Shown here piece by piece: positions 34,558 through 47,057 of a stretch of 64,000 nucleotides of DNA. A program made the position numbers and the translations under genes. This DNA comes from Piezodorus guildinii (lineage: Eukaryota > Arthropoda > Insecta > Hemiptera > Pentatomidae). How positions within the stretch are numbered: position 1 is the first letter of the stretch; the number at the start of each line of letters is the position of its first letter. The stretch covers positions 85,927,021 to 85,991,020 of the forward strand of contig CM041297.1 in the NCBI GenBank assembly GCA_023052935.1, written 5' to 3'. The notes beneath the pieces are model-generated. The model ran no database searches. It was not told the origin of the DNA and saw only the letters and a list, made by a program, of their open reading frames with translations.

Positions 34558-36211
34558 ATGGATCTCGATAGAACATTGTCATGCGATGAATCAGGGAAGA
34601 GACGCCTTTCTCTGAAATAAGCGAATCAGACTCGAAGTATTTAACGCGACGCCAAAAACGCCACAGGAACAATACTGGGTCCGGAGGAAATTCTCCTAAC
34701 AAAAAAAAAAATAAATCGGCCAAGTCCAAGCAACAGCCAAATACATTACAATCACCACCAAAAACTCGCAGCACCACTGCAGCCAACCAACATGAACCAA
34801 CAGCGCCATCTACTTCGGCCGCTCCGTCTCCTACTAATGTACCTCCTTCATCTATCGTTAGCCATGCCGCTACAGTCAACACTGCAAATACAGTTCCGGG
34901 ACCTCAAGGATTTTCCGATCCCGAGCCACCTCCAATATTTGTAACAAATATTAGTAATTTTTTGTCGTTCGGTAAAGAAATCGCCAATCTAATCGGACAA
35001 CCAAACTTCCAATGTTTCTCCCGATCAAACGACATAAAAATAAACACATACACGAAAGAAAATTACAAGAAACTCGTGAGTTATTTGAGCTCAAAAAACT
35101 ACGACTTTCATTGTTATCAACTCAAACAAGAAAAATCATATCGCGTGGTTTTACGCGGACTCCATTCATCCACCCCAACTGAAGCCATTAAAGAAGGCCT
35201 GGAAGAAATTGGACACCACGTAAGGAACATTTCTTCAGTGACACACCATACACAAAAATACCCCTTGCCACTATTCTTCGTAGACCTCGAACCAGCCAGA
35301 AACAATCCAGAAATATTTCAGGTGAGAAGACTGGTCTACTCATCTGTACGATTCGAAGAGCCTAGGGAAAGACGACAATTGTTCAGTGTACCAAATGCCA
35401 AACCTTAGGACACACGAAGTCCTACTGTTATCACCCACCTAGGTGTGTCAAGTGTGCCGGCCCACATGCCTCTGAAACGTGCCAGAAAGCTCGAGATGAG
35501 CCAGCTCAGTGTGCTCTTTGCGGTGAAGGTCACCCAGCCAGCTACCGGGGTTGTACAGTCTACAAAACCCATCTTCGACAAAGATCTCACTACATTAATG
35601 TAAAAAGAGATGACCAAGAGACACGCACCCAGGGACCAGAGTTGAACAATTTGTCTGCCTTCCCTCAACTTCAGAAGCCTGCAACTACCTTCGCTCAACA
35701 GCAGCCTACAACATCTACAGTCAGGGATTCTACTGCTGAAACCAGAAAAACTTTCCCCGACGTCACCACCATAAAGAAGAAACAGACTACTATTCAGGCG
35801 CCTCCAAACTCCCAAATCAGGCCTCCAGCCTCCCACCCTAAACCACAAGCTTCCCGTCAACCGATCCTTCCCCATAATCTGCCCTTACGTGTCAAACTAC
35901 CCCCAGAGCACCCTAACAAAATTCCAGAACTACCTTCTCTTCCTCCTAGTCAACCAAAGCCTCAACCTCCAGTGACCCAGAGGACTGAACACCCTCGTAC
36001 CCCACGGCGGGCTCAGCACTCAGCCAACACTCCTGATCAAATAAGTTATCCTTCCCACGACGCTTATCCACATCCGTTTTCCAACCCAGATCTATCCAAC
36101 ATTTACTCCATTCTAAATTCCTTTCTCTCAGATCTTAGAGATACCATCCAACCGCTTATCAATCTTCTAACTAGAGTCCTTTCCCAAATCCCATTCAATC
36201 TCCCACTATGA
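34558..36211 (+). pseudogene. J6 ORF1: gag-like protein with two frameshifts
   Basis: Starts at ATG 34558. A frameshift near 34595 is inferred by comparison with J4 ORF1. The frame is then open to 35408 and includes the block ENYKKLVSYL and YRVVLRGLHSS. A second frameshift near 35370 separates it from the zinc-knuckle segment (readable as QCTKCQTLGHTKSYC, CVKCAGPHASETC, CALCGEGHPASYRGC at 35376-35560) and the Pro/Gln-rich C-terminal part open to TGA 36209-36211. Confidence 0.88.
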
Positions 36212-38916
36212 GCGTAAAGCCCCTAACTATCCTCTTGTGGAATGCTAATGGCCTGCATAACCATCGTGACGAACTGGACGTATTTCTACACGACAAACAC
36301 ATAGATATAGCACTATTGACAGAAACACACTTCACACGACGATCACATTTTTACATACGTGACTACATCACTTATAGATCAGACCACCCAGACAATATTC
36401 CCATGCCGGGTCATGTATTCTCATTCATAAATCCTTACCTCATTCCTTTATTCCTTCTACTCCATCTGACGCCATACAATCAACCTCAGTATCCATTTCA
36501 ACTCGTCCTTTCCATCTTACAATTTCAGCTGTATACTGCCCTCCTGGTAACTTCCTCTCCTATAGTCAACTTGAAACCCTGTTCAGATCCCTAGGACCGC
36601 GCTTTATTGCTGGAGGAGACTACAATGCGAAACATCAGCGATGGGGTTGCCGAACATCCAACTCCCGTGGCAATCTCCTTTCTCGAGTCTCCACCACCCA
36701 TTGTATACAATCCTTTCGCCAATGAACCCGACATACTGGCCTACATCCCTCAAAAAACGTCCTGATATCCTAGACATATTTGTTTCCTCTCAGATATCTT
36801 CTTCCCAATCCACAATCTAAATGACCTGTCATCCGATCATAGTCCGGTTCTGCTTTCCTTGCATTCAAGCCTTGTTCCTAAGCCCACCATTTCCACTCTG
36901 ATTACAGGACGAGTAGACTGGGACGGATTCAGATATGACTTGGAAAACAAACTTGACTTAAAAATACCACTAAAGACTAAACATGATATTGATAAAGCTG
37001 TTGAAAAACTGACTGACTCAATCAGCAGTAGTATACTTGACAACACTACAACCATTAACACTACTAACTCACAGGAGACTATCCTGCCACAGCACATTCG
37101 AATCTTATTAAGGGAAAAACGCAGAGCAAGATCGAAGTGGCATAGGACTAGATACCCTTCAGACAAAACTTATTATAACAAACTTACTAACAGACTAAAA
37201 TCAGAAATCAGAAAAGTTAAACTTCAAAACTTACTCAACTTTACTGAAAAACTAACTATTACAGACAGATCGTTAAGGATGACCACAAAAAAGTTACTGA
37301 AGTACAAAGAATGTAATCATCCACTCCTAACTGAATCCCATATCTGGACAAGATCTGATGAAGAAAAGGCCCAGATATTCGTCAGCACCTTTTTAAAACT
37401 TTTAATCCACATCCAGATATTCATAATCCCGGTCTCATTAAGTTTATAGAAGCAGAACTAGATATCCCACTCCAAATGGTTCTTCCTCCTAAAGCGTTCC
37501 ATCCTACTGAAATATCTAACATCATCCAGAGTTTACCATCCCGCAAAGCTCCTGGACATGATCTTATAACTTCCCATATTTTAAAACTCCTTCCTCGAAA
37601 AGCTATCCTATATCTTACTTACATATATAATTCCGTACTCCGTTCCACATACTTTCCTGCTTCCTGGAAATTATCCATTGTCAAAATGATACCCAAACCT
37701 AAGAAACCGCCTAAAAATCCATCTTCTTACCGTCCCATCTCACTTTTACCAATCATGGGTAAAATCTTGGAAAAACTTATACTGAAACGCCTATATCCCA
37801 TCCTAGATACTAATTCCATAATTCCTGATCACCAGTTTGGATTCAGAACGTCCCACTCCACTATCCAGCAATGTCATCGTGTGTGGCGTTGTCTCGTCTG
37901 CATTAGATCGCGGGTGTCTCGTCTGCATTAGAGCGCGGGTTGTACTGCACGGGAGCATTCCTCGACGTAGAGCAAGCCTTTGACCGAGCCTGGCACCCGG
38001 GATTGCTTTACAAACTCCGCAATTTCCTTCCCCCTACATATTTCCTTATCATCAAGTCCTACCTCACTAACAGATCCTTCAAAGTAAATCATAATAATTC
38101 CTATTCATCCATTTTTAATCAGTTTGCTGGTGTTCCTCAAGGCAGTATCCTGGGACCTATTCTTTTCACAGTTTATACAGCTGATATCCCATCCCATCCT
38201 AACACTTTCCTTTCTACCTACGCTGATGACACTTGTGTGTTATCAGTCAATACTGATCCAACTATTGCCTCTCAAACTCTCCAATCCCACATCAGAGACC
38301 TTGAAGTGTGGTGTCAGAACTGGAGAATTAAAATAAATGCCAACAAATCCAACCAAATTACCTTTACCCTTCGTCGTAAACCTATGACATCCTGCCCTAC
38401 TGTTTCCTTCAATAATACTCCTCTTGTCCCGGTTGAACAGATCCGATATCTAGGACTGCACCTTGACAAACGTCTCACTTGGAACCCTCATACAAGACTT
38501 AAACGACAAGAAACTGCTCGACGTTTTCGACTACTTCAACACTTACTAGACAAACGTTCTAATCTTCCACTTAACTACAAAAGACTCATCTACATGACTA
38601 TCATAGGCCGATATGGACTTACGGAGTAGAGCTTTGGGGCTCTACTAAACCATCGAATTCTTCCCGTATCCAATCCCTGCAATCCAAAATCCTTCGTAAA
38701 ATCCTCAATGCTCCTTACTTTGTCACGAATACACTAATCCATAAAGATCTTAATGTTCCGTATGTTGCTGATTTGGCCCGATCTAGATACCATTCCTTTC
38801 ATGGCAAACTCCATTCCCACCCTAATCCTCTAGTTTCAAACCTTTCTTCCTCTTCGATTCCTGACAATCCTCCGAGGCGTCTGAAAAGGAGATGGCCCCG
38901 AGACCTTCTAGTTTAA
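36208..38916 (+). pseudogene. J6 ORF2: endonuclease and reverse transcriptase, multiple lesions
   Basis: Begins with LLWNANGLHNHRDELD. Frameshifts near 36400, 36705, 36800 and 37395 break the endonuclease and linker. RT blocks are readable: KAPGHDLI, SSYRPISLLPI, HQFGFRTSHST, GAFLDVEQAFDRAWH, AGVPQGS, TYADDTCVL. A short tandem duplication at about 37889-37939 interrupts the region between HST and motif A. A last frameshift near 38610 precedes the PPRRLKRRWPRDLLV end. Motif A has Ala in AFDRAWH where J4 has Val. Confidence 0.9.
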
Positions 38917-39069
38917 ATCATTTTTAGAGTGCTTCCATTGGGAAGCTTCTCTACATGTGTTTCATGCCTTTATATATTTCATCTAATTTACTAGTTGTAT
39001 TCCTGTATACAGTTGTAAATTCCAATAAATAATAAAAAAAAAAAAAATAAAAAATAAATTTAATTTTCA

Positions 39070-39379
39070 TTTTGTTTCATATTATTTTCTGCCCATATAT
39101 GAATTTTTTTTTTTGCATGAAAATAAAAGTTTTGGTTACAGTTAATTGCATCTTATTCTTAAGAGGGTGACTCCATAATTAATAAAACGCACGTTTCCGT
39201 CGAAACGCAAACTAATTAATTAACCAACGCACTTAAACTGAACACGAGTTACGCACCACTTCGTGGAGTTCCGGGATCAAGATGCCAGGTTACTGAAGCT
39301 GTTGGAACCCCTTTCCCACAGATACGGTCAAGGGTCAGAAACCCCTGGAGATGTATTGGGAAAATGTCAACAAAACATG
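39070..39379. other. Spacer between J6 and the LINE relic
   Basis: AT-rich left part; from about 39165 the sequence is of higher complexity and may belong to the following relic, but I cannot hold a frame through it. Confidence 0.3.
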
Positions 39380-40075
39380 CTTTTTGTTACCCGCACATGA
39401 AAAGGGAAATATCAGAACTTTTAGAAAGGAAAAAATACAAATGTTTTGCCTTGATACTGATGAGTCGACAACCTTTGTTAACATCATGGCGATTAGTGCC
39501 ACAGAAAAGGAAGCACTGATAGTAGATCTCACTATCAGATATTATTGTAAATAAGTATGAATGTGTTCATGTTTTGTTTATTTATTTGTTAACCTAGTAT
39601 TTATTTTATTTATATATTTTGTTATTATATACCTTTATTAATTTTAGTTTTATTTTATGTAATTTGGCTTTTCTTTTGTTTATATTGTAAATATTGTGTG
39701 AATGCTATCATGTAGCAATATTATTATTGATAATAATCATATTATCTAAAAAAAACAAAAAAAAAAAAACTATCAGATATGAAACAAATGACCCGGAACA
39801 AGGCAAAAAAGAGGAGAAAGATAACATTTATACGGAATGTATTCCATACCTGTAAGAAACATTTCGCGAATAGTTCGGCGAAAGTGAATTTACAGCCGTA
39901 GGAATTTGGTTTGGAAGCAGAGGGACCATCCCAGTAGCCACTAGAACATCTTTGGAGAAGTATGGACTGGAAAAATCAGTTGCAAAACATAGCGGAGACC
40001 ATAATCCTGGACTCACTGAGAATCCTGCATCAGCACATATATTGAAGCTAGGCTGGATTTATATATGTCCATAAA
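39380..40075 (+). pseudogene. C-terminal domain of a non-LTR retrotransposon, interrupted
   Basis: After removing the 226-bp insertion at 39543-39768, the frame reads through ISATEKEALIVDLTIRYE, then TECIPYL, and FTAVGIWFGSRGTIP near 39885-39935. This pattern (a DLT.RYE block, a CIPYL block, then a G.WFG.RGTIP block) is the kind seen in C-terminal regions of R2-like or related LINE proteins, an assignment from memory. Two in-frame stops (near 39855 and 39870) show decay. Confidence 0.5.
39543..39768 (+). mobile_element. 226-bp 5'-truncated retroposon
   Basis: Flanked by the 12-bp duplication actatcagatat (39531-39542 and 39769-39780). AT-rich 3'-UTR-like sequence ending in an A-rich tail. 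No ORF. The parent element is not present in this window. Confidence 0.85.
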
Positions 40076-40644
40076 CAATTTCGAAATGAGTAATGTCTAC
40101 GTCTTTATATTTGGCAGTATCTCCCTCTGTTTTTTTTTTTTTTTAATTTGAAATTGTCTTCAGGATTGTACAAGTATGCCGTGTACTTATAGCAACTCAG
40201 CAAAGTTGAGCAGCAGATCTAAATGGGAATTTCTTCTTCTACATTTAAAAACTCTTAAAATTCATTTTAACAAGGGCACCAGATTTTTAAATATTGGGTT
40301 CCTTAACCTTAAAAAGATTAAAGGCGTAATTTAAGTAAAGGGATTTCACCTGTTAGCTCCCAGATCCATCGGGCTTTTAGATTACCATTAGAGCTGAGAG
40401 GGAATTGCATCTCTCAACCAACTCACTTGAAAGCGCGTTTCTCTTCATTTCCGTCAACCAGGAGCATTAGCTTACAACTTTCTCAGATTTATCATCCATT
40501 AGTCTTTTGTAGCAATGAATGAGCTGGGAGTCGTGAATAATATTCGCCTTGAGAGGAAACTTACTGGATTCTGTTTTCTGAATGCGCAGTTTATACATTT
40601 TACTGTATTTTTTTTAAATAATCACCATAATTTGCTATACACTT
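40076..40644. other. Spacer, no feature recognised
   Basis: A 15-base T run at about 40130. From 40320 to 40610 base composition is more balanced than around it, but no coding frame or repeat partner was seen. Confidence 0.35.
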
Positions 40645-41655
40645 GACTTTCACTTGCATAACGTACGAAATATGTAGTGAGGGAAAGTATTGCGATCTTG
40701 AAAAATTCGAATTCTAGTTTTCAACGGAAAAACGCGTTAAAAACGTGTATTAACCCTAAAGGGTGCGCTGAGTTCAAATAACCAAGTCTTACAAAAAAAT
40801 CAGTGTGTTTTTGTGGTAGGTCTAACACAAGGGGAATTGTTGCGATCATAAAAATGTTTGAACTTGAGTTTTATTTACATTACAGATTTACAGGCTTTAG
40901 TCTTCCTTGAGTCTAAATAACCAAGTCAAGTAAAATGTGTGTGTGTGGTGTGCGTGTCTGGTAAGCATTAAAAAAAAAGTCGTACAAAACTGAAATTTAA
41001 TATTTAAAACAAAGATATACCTGAAAAGTTACGCTCTTTTCTGAATGGAAAAGCTACTTTATACCATGTGTAAAATTTTTAACGATATTGTCAAAAACAA
41101 CACTAGTGATATTGATTGAACACGTTATATCCATGTAAAATTTATTGGGTTTTAAAAATACGTAGGTTTTTTTTTTTTAATTTAAATAGTCTGACAGGGC
41201 TTTAATACCGATATTTTTTTGTTTTCTTCCCTTAAAATACCTTTAATATTTTAGATTAAAAAATAAAATAAACATTTCATATTATTAGCATTGATGAAAA
41301 AATGGCTAAATATACGAGTTGAACTAATTAAACAAGAAAAGAGCTAACATCTTTTAGGTAATTTTTGTTTTGGACAAAACAATATTAATATCGATGTATA
41401 ATAGACTGTTGGAAAACTTAAGATTATATATTATATGTTTTTTTCTTATTTATAAAGTTATGGAAGGTGTAGTAAATTTACGAATAGGTCATAAACTTAG
41501 GTGATTGTTTTAAATGACAATATAATATATTATAAATAAAACACATGTTTTTTCGAAAATGTAATTCTTTAACATTTTTTTTTTTTAATCTCTGACTTAA
41601 ATTGATCTTAAAAACTGTGGTAAGCGAATGTTGTGTGTTGCTCGCACCACATTTT
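40645..41655 (+). repeat. Family A repeat copy A6
   Basis: Both ends present (gactttcacttgc at 40646 and gtgttgctcgcaccac at 41635). The left part is diverged and duplicated: the block with ccaagtc...gtgtg occurs twice (about 40785 and 40930). Confidence 0.8.
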
Positions 41656-41714
41656 TTTCTTATTAGATTAAAATGGAACATTAATGAAAATTATAAATAT
41701 ATCATACGATATTT

Positions 41715-41847
41715 TTTACTTTCACTTACTATATATAGTAAGGGAAAGTATTGCGATCGTGAAAATTTTCGAATTCCAGTTTTCAACGGAAATACACATT
41801 TTAGGGTCCCCTGAGTCCAACTAAGTCCCGCAAAAAGGTCTGTGTGT

Positions 41848-41909
<62 letters not shown>

Positions 41910-42605
41910 TGTAACTCCCGGGCGGAAACGGCAAGTCCTATGAAACTGAAATTTCATATTTAAGACAAATATAAGCCGAGACGTTACAAAACCTTTTTCA
42001 TCAAAATGAGCTTTCCAGAAGATCCACTTTATACCATGCATTTTGCACCTTTTTTCGATTTTCTCGAAAACGGTCTAGACGATTTTGATTAAACTCGCTA
42101 TATCGATGTAAAATTTGATAGGCTTTAATATCATGTAGGTTTTGTTCTGATAAAAAATAGTCTGACAGGGCTTAAATGCCGATATTTTAAATTTTCTTCT
42201 TCTAAAGTACCTTTAATTTTGTATATTTTATAATATGGTTATTATCTAGTTAGAATTGATAAATAACAGCTAAATATGCAAGTTGAGCAAATGTGAAAAG
42301 CAACTAAAAGAAAAAACTGAAAAAATATTTTTTTAATCCAATTTTTCGTTTTTGAACATAAGAACAGTAATATACATGTGTAATATACCGTTGGAAAGTT
42401 AAAGATTTTAGAAAAAAATATTATCTAATACACAAGAGCTTGTAAAAGACAATAGAGAGTGATAAAAAGCCGATAAAACTAAGTGATTGTTTTTAAAATC
42501 ATAGATATTTTAATAAAACACATGTTTCTATTGAAATTCCATTTATCTAATTCTTTAATGGTTTCACTCATTTTTATCTCTTACTGTTGCCCGCACCAGA
42601 TTTTT
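41715..42605 (+). repeat. Family A repeat copy A7 with expanded GT tract
   Basis: Full-length copy close to A5. The GT microsatellite is expanded to about 60 bp (41851-41909). The hairpin at the start has lost part of its loop (ttactatatatagtaag). Confidence 0.88.
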
Positions 42606-43049
42606 TTTCGGCACTCCTTCCATTCAAAAAATAAAATTTTAGGTAAAACGGTGACAGGTAGTTGAAGGATTAACAGTAAATCAAGAAGATGTAGGGAAGA
42701 GGTAGATAAAACGGTAGATCCTCAGTGAGGATTGTCCGTTTAATTTGGACTATCATTTTAATTTATACAGCCTTTGTGCAAATCCGCAGGCTATTCCGCT
42801 CCAAAGCGTGGTAAGCACCATTAATAATTGTAACCGCCTACAAATTTTATTTTTGGGACAATATTAAGGGAATTTCATTATAATATTTGTAAATGAGTAG
42901 CTTGGGCTTATTTATATTAGCCCAGCACGAAACAAAGGAACTGAAGGAAGCATTCATTTGTAAATTTATGAAGTCTATAATACATTTCGTTGAGTATAAT
43001 ATTATTGAGTATTGAGTATAGTTGGACTCACACAATATGAGTTTGATTT
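42606..43049. other. Spacer, no feature recognised
   Basis: Includes a somewhat less AT-rich part at 42640-42840 without ORF or repeat partner. Confidence 0.35.
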
Positions 43050-44215
43050 ATCAATGACCTATAAATAAAATATATAATAAGGGCAAATATCGTGATCGTG
43101 AAAATGTTTGAATCCGACGCTCAACGAATATAGACGTTTTGAGGTCCCTGAAGGTTCATATTTTTTATTATATGCTTAAAAAACGCAACCTTTTAAAAAT
43201 ACCAACGGTCTAGTAGGGCCAGTTTATAATAAGCATTACACTGGGTTGTAAAATAACTGTTTTTCAATGTTTCTATTTGATATTCTCTCTGTTCACTTGG
43301 TCAATAATGTTTACATATTCTAAAAAAGGATTAGTTAAGGTGCTTTTATGCATAATTTTCAACCGAGATTCCTTATCTGTAAGTGTTATTATGCTTGCTC
43401 AAAATGGAAGATAAAAAAAATCATTTTCGTCGTTTAATGATTTTTTTATTATTGAAAAAAAATCAGCTACACAGAGGATTAACAAAACTATGCAGTGTGT
43501 ATAGCGATGATGTCTTAGGATAAATCACCGTTCGCAAGTGGTTTGCTCGATTTGCTGATTTTATGGGAATCAGCTAACTAGAAGAGCCACTTTATACCAA
43601 GCATTTTACACCTTTTTACGATTTTCTCAAAGACGGCTTAAACGATTTTGATTAAACTCAATATACCGATGTAAAATTTGATGGGCTTTAATATTATGCA
43701 GGTTTCTTTTTGATTTAAATAGTTTGACATGGCCTAAATCCCGATATTTTAAATTTTCTTCATCTAAAGTATCTTTAATTTTTTAGATTTAAAAATATCA
43801 GACACATCATCCCAATAGAATTGATATATAACGGATAAATGTGCAGGTTGGGCGAATTTGATAAACGACTAAAGGAGAGAAATGCAAACATATTTTTGAA
43901 TGCGATTTTTGTTTTTTTGAACATGAAAACAGAAATATAGATGTATAATATACTGTTGGAAAGCTAAACATTTTAGGAAAACATCAACATTTACACACAA
44001 TTCTAAATGTTAATGGAGGGTGATAAAAAGCCGATAAATTAAACTGATTGTCGTAGATAATAATATAATTGAATATTTAATAAAACACACGTTTATATTC
44101 AAACTTAATTTAATTATTTCAATTTATTTAAATCTGTATATGTATTTAATACTTCTAAAATTGATTTTAGCAACAGAGGTAAGTGAAAGTCGTGTGGTAC
44201 GCGCACCCGATTTTT
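43050..44215 (+). repeat. Family A repeat copy A8 with replaced segment
   Basis: Left part to about 43150 and right part from about 43565 match the family, ending gtaagtgaaagtcgtgtgg. The 410 bp between do not match other copies and stand in place of the GT tract and the following block, so they are an insertion or a replacement. Confidence 0.75.
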
Positions 44216-44689
44216 ATAATTTTACTAGGGATGACTCATTAATACTTTGCTCAACATTTTATCTATTAACAATATTGCTGTTTAATACTTGGTGACTAAT
44301 CCGTATTTCCTAATATTTATATTTTTTATTTGTTTGTTTATTTTTTATCTGGTTTTATAAGGGTAGGAAACAATTCTGAAAAAAATAAATGAACACCCTT
44401 TTTAGGGTCATACTAGTACGGAAGAGGACGGAAAAAGGGCAGGAAGGACGGAGGGAGAAGGGAGGATGAAGTATGAAGGACTTAGGAAAATATGAAGTGG
44501 TGGAGTTGTAATGTCTTTAAAGGCAGCCACGCAGGCGTAGAACTATTGACATGTGATTGTGAATCTTATATAGCTGCGCCCTCGTAGCCGATACCCTATC
44601 TCTTTGTCCGTCTGTATGTCGCTTTCTCTTTCTTTCTCTCTATTCTCGTTACAATAGTTACAATAGTAAACACGAAAAAAATATATATA
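44216..44689. other. Spacer with purine-rich tract
   Basis: About 44410-44500 is a GGA-rich purine tract on the plus strand and 44600-44640 a CTTT-rich one. No other feature. Confidence 0.4.
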
Positions 44690-45011
44690 ACGCTGCAAAT
44701 TATCAATGGTTTATTATTTCCAAATAACAATATTGGGATATAACTGTTTATATGGCTGTTAATAGGCAATTACGTAATATGAAAAGCAGTAGTTCAAAGC
44801 ATCATATCATAACAGTACCACTGATTTCAAAACGCAATTCAAGCTGTTTAGATTTATTTATTTATTAGGAGAAACGGATTTTTTTTTATTTTTACGTTAT
44901 TCGGATTCTACGCATCTTGAAACGTAAGACTCTCAAATTTTGAGGAGGGATTATTTTATTTATTTATTTTTTGGTCGATTACAAAGGTTCATTATCGAAA
45001 ATAATAAACCA
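44690..45011 (+). mobile_element. Family B repeat, short internally deleted copy B2
   Basis: Same conserved left end as B1 (tggtttattatttcc from 44707) and right end (aaaataataaacca at 45011), but only about 305 bp: the tandem middle is missing. Terminal inverted repeats are better preserved here than in B1. Confidence 0.8.
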
Positions 45012-45129
45012 AAAGCATTTATACTGGACTGCATTACTATTTTCCCTTTTCTTTCGATTTTCATTCAAATATAAATTTCCATGATTCCAGAAAACCTTAA
45101 ATTTTATCTTTATCAGCAATAATAACCGA

Positions 45130-45755
45130 ATTATTAGGGAATCACATCTATAATAAGTTGTGTCATGAACATATAAGATGATTTTTTTAATTGATTTTTT
45201 ATTTTTTTGCACTTTGTTCATCGCGTTGTCTTGATATCGAAAATCTTCAATAATAACCGATTTTTTATGTAATTACATCTATTATAATCTGTTACTTAAA
45301 TATACATATGAATTTTTTTTTTTTTGTTAATCTCGCTATTTTTTTCCTTTACTTTTTCACTTTTATTATTCGTGGTTTTTCGGTTAAAAAACGCTAATAA
45401 TTTTTTTACCATCTTAAAAAACAACTGAGTTATTGAATAAAATCAGATTTAATCGCCCGCCATTTTAAAACTAACTAGCTAATATCAACAACTAGGTGTT
45501 AGGATCATCTTTCATTGGACTACTATTTTTATGGCGAATTTAAAAAAAAAATTGGTCCAGTAGTTTCGGAGAAATGCCGAGTACAGTGGACAGCGGGCGG
45601 CGGACGGCGGACAAGCGGAATTTTTTTTTTTTTTTTTCTTTAATCGGATTCTACGCATCTTGAAACGTAAGCTCTCAAATTTTCTCAGAGGAGGGGTTAT
45701 ATATTTACTTTTTGGTCGATTACAAAGGTTCATTATTGAAAAAATGAACCAATAT
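45130..45755 (+). repeat. Family B repeat, right part B3
   Basis: Shows the tandem middle and the right-end blocks (cgcccgccattttaaaac, cggcggacggcggac, gattctacgcatcttg, gattacaaaggttc). The left end is missing. It directly follows B2. Confidence 0.75.
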
Positions 45756-46070
45756 ATATTACCGTATTTCTTTTGTAAACAACAGTAGTGTAGTGTAAAT
45801 TCTGAAAGGCCTGTACTGTTGCACTGTTTTTTGTTTTTGAAATATTATTTGTTTGTCACTTACTTTTGAACAATAAAGGAAATAAAGAAAAAAACAACAG
45901 TACTTTATCTAAAATAAAGAAAACATTCCGAACACTTACTTCCGTTGTTAAAATCAATTAAGGAACTATTAAATAAAGTTAGAGGGGAAAAAAGATTAAT
46001 GAATCATATTGAAACTCCATAGAAACATGTGTTTCATATAATATTATATGATTATATAGAAAAATTACTT
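45756..46070. other. AT-rich spacer
   Basis: Contains a fragment near 45935-45965 that resembles the family A 3' end in reverse (cacttacttccgttgtt). Nothing else recognised. Confidence 0.35.
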
Positions 46071-46079
46071 AAGTTTATT

Positions 46080-46337
46080 TGTTTGTTTGTTTATTTATTT
46101 AACGTCCCTTTATGCTGCTGTGGCTAATCGGACGATCCTGTAGTGGGGGTCTTTAACGAGTACCGGGTTTAATACATCGCACAGGTTCGAGACCACCTTT
46201 TAACGTTCCCTCCGAAGGACGCCAAAACTGACGATTTTAGACTCCCATTTCAAAGTCTTAGGACCACATGCGGGTTTGAACCCGAGACCTTGGGTATAGG
46301 AGGCTGTTATGCTAACCACAATGCTACAGGTAACCCC
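46080..46337 (-). mobile_element. SINE-2 copy, best preserved
   Basis: On the minus strand: a tRNA-like head with A-box-like tgtggttagcataacagcc and B box gggttcaaaccc (about 46277), then a body with gtccttcggagggaacgtt, ggtactcgttaaagac and cgtccgattagccac, then a tail of aaat/aaac repeats at 46080-46100. Target-site duplication aagtttatt at 46071-46079 and 46338-46346. Relatives at 22195-22395 and 52805-53030. Confidence 0.85.
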
Positions 46338-46346
46338 AAGTTTATT

Positions 46347-47057
46347 CGTTTCTTTAATTTACCTTCCACAACTTTGATGAACTTTTTATTGAAGCCAAAT
46401 TTAGATAAAAAATAATGAATTACCTCAAAATCAGTTTATCCCTTTATTATCACTTATTGTTTTTATGTTTTCACATATCTCTGATGTAAATGATAATTTA
46501 ACACGGGGCTGTATCATATACTATAATATGACTTTGTAATTAAAATTTCAACTGAAATAAAACAATGTCATTTGATAGATCAATACGCTGTGTAACCAAT
46601 ACAGTTAGACAGCACTGTATTGTTTTGTTATCTTTCATTAATAAAAGAAAGCATTTTTCTCTTATCTTATAAAAAGTGCGGCAGACACATTGTCCAATGG
46701 AAGGATTCATTAATATAAAATATAATTGCAGCAAAGGGAAAAGACCTAACACGGAAAACAATACAGTGTGCAGTTTCCCAAATAGTTCTTTAGATTTTTC
46801 AGGAAAATTAATTATCCTTCTTACCTGCCTATTATCCGATCGCATTAACTGGAAAAGTAAAATAAATAAATAGAAGCTGTAAGGTATAAAATAGATGGTA
46901 GTGAATTGTATTAATCATCATGCTGTAGGTTTGAGCCCGCCGGAGGCATGATAATTATTTATTTATCAATTATTATTATATTATTAGTTATTTACTTTTG
47001 AGTTTACCTCCATAGTCATTTCTGATGAAGGTCCACAATGTAGATCATAACGTCGGC
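46347..47057. other. Spacer with a tRNA-like scrap and a ctgatga motif
   Basis: Around 46925-46950 gtaggtttgagcccgccgg looks like a B-box remnant. ctgatgaaggtcc at 47032-47044 precedes copy A9. Overlapping short ORFs on both strands at 46540-46873 lack protein signatures. Confidence 0.35.

Larger units (their letters stand above)
33917..39056 (+). mobile_element. Jockey-clade retrotransposon J6, full length, decayed
   Basis: Flanked by the 13-bp duplication aatttaattttca (33904-33916 and 39057-39069). About 5140 bp: a 640-bp 5' UTR with an atggccgc box near its start and T-rich stretches at 34255-34490, ORF1, ORF2 with ATGA overlap at 36208-36211, and a 3' UTR ending in an A-rich tail with aataaataat. 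Close relative of J4 but with many more lesions, hence an older insertion or a less constrained copy. Confidence 0.92.

Noticed and set aside
34556..34882. 108-codon minus ORF at the start of J6 ORF1
   Set aside because: It is antisense to J6 ORF1, which has a clear homologue in J4 in the plus reading.
33917..39056. LTR retrotransposon or endogenous virus
   Set aside because: There are no long terminal repeats, protease or integrase; the endonuclease, RT order, A-rich tail and variable-length duplication identify non-LTR elements.
41847..42041. 64-codon minus ORF with Thr-His repeats
   Set aside because: It is a translation of the GT tract inside family A copy A7.
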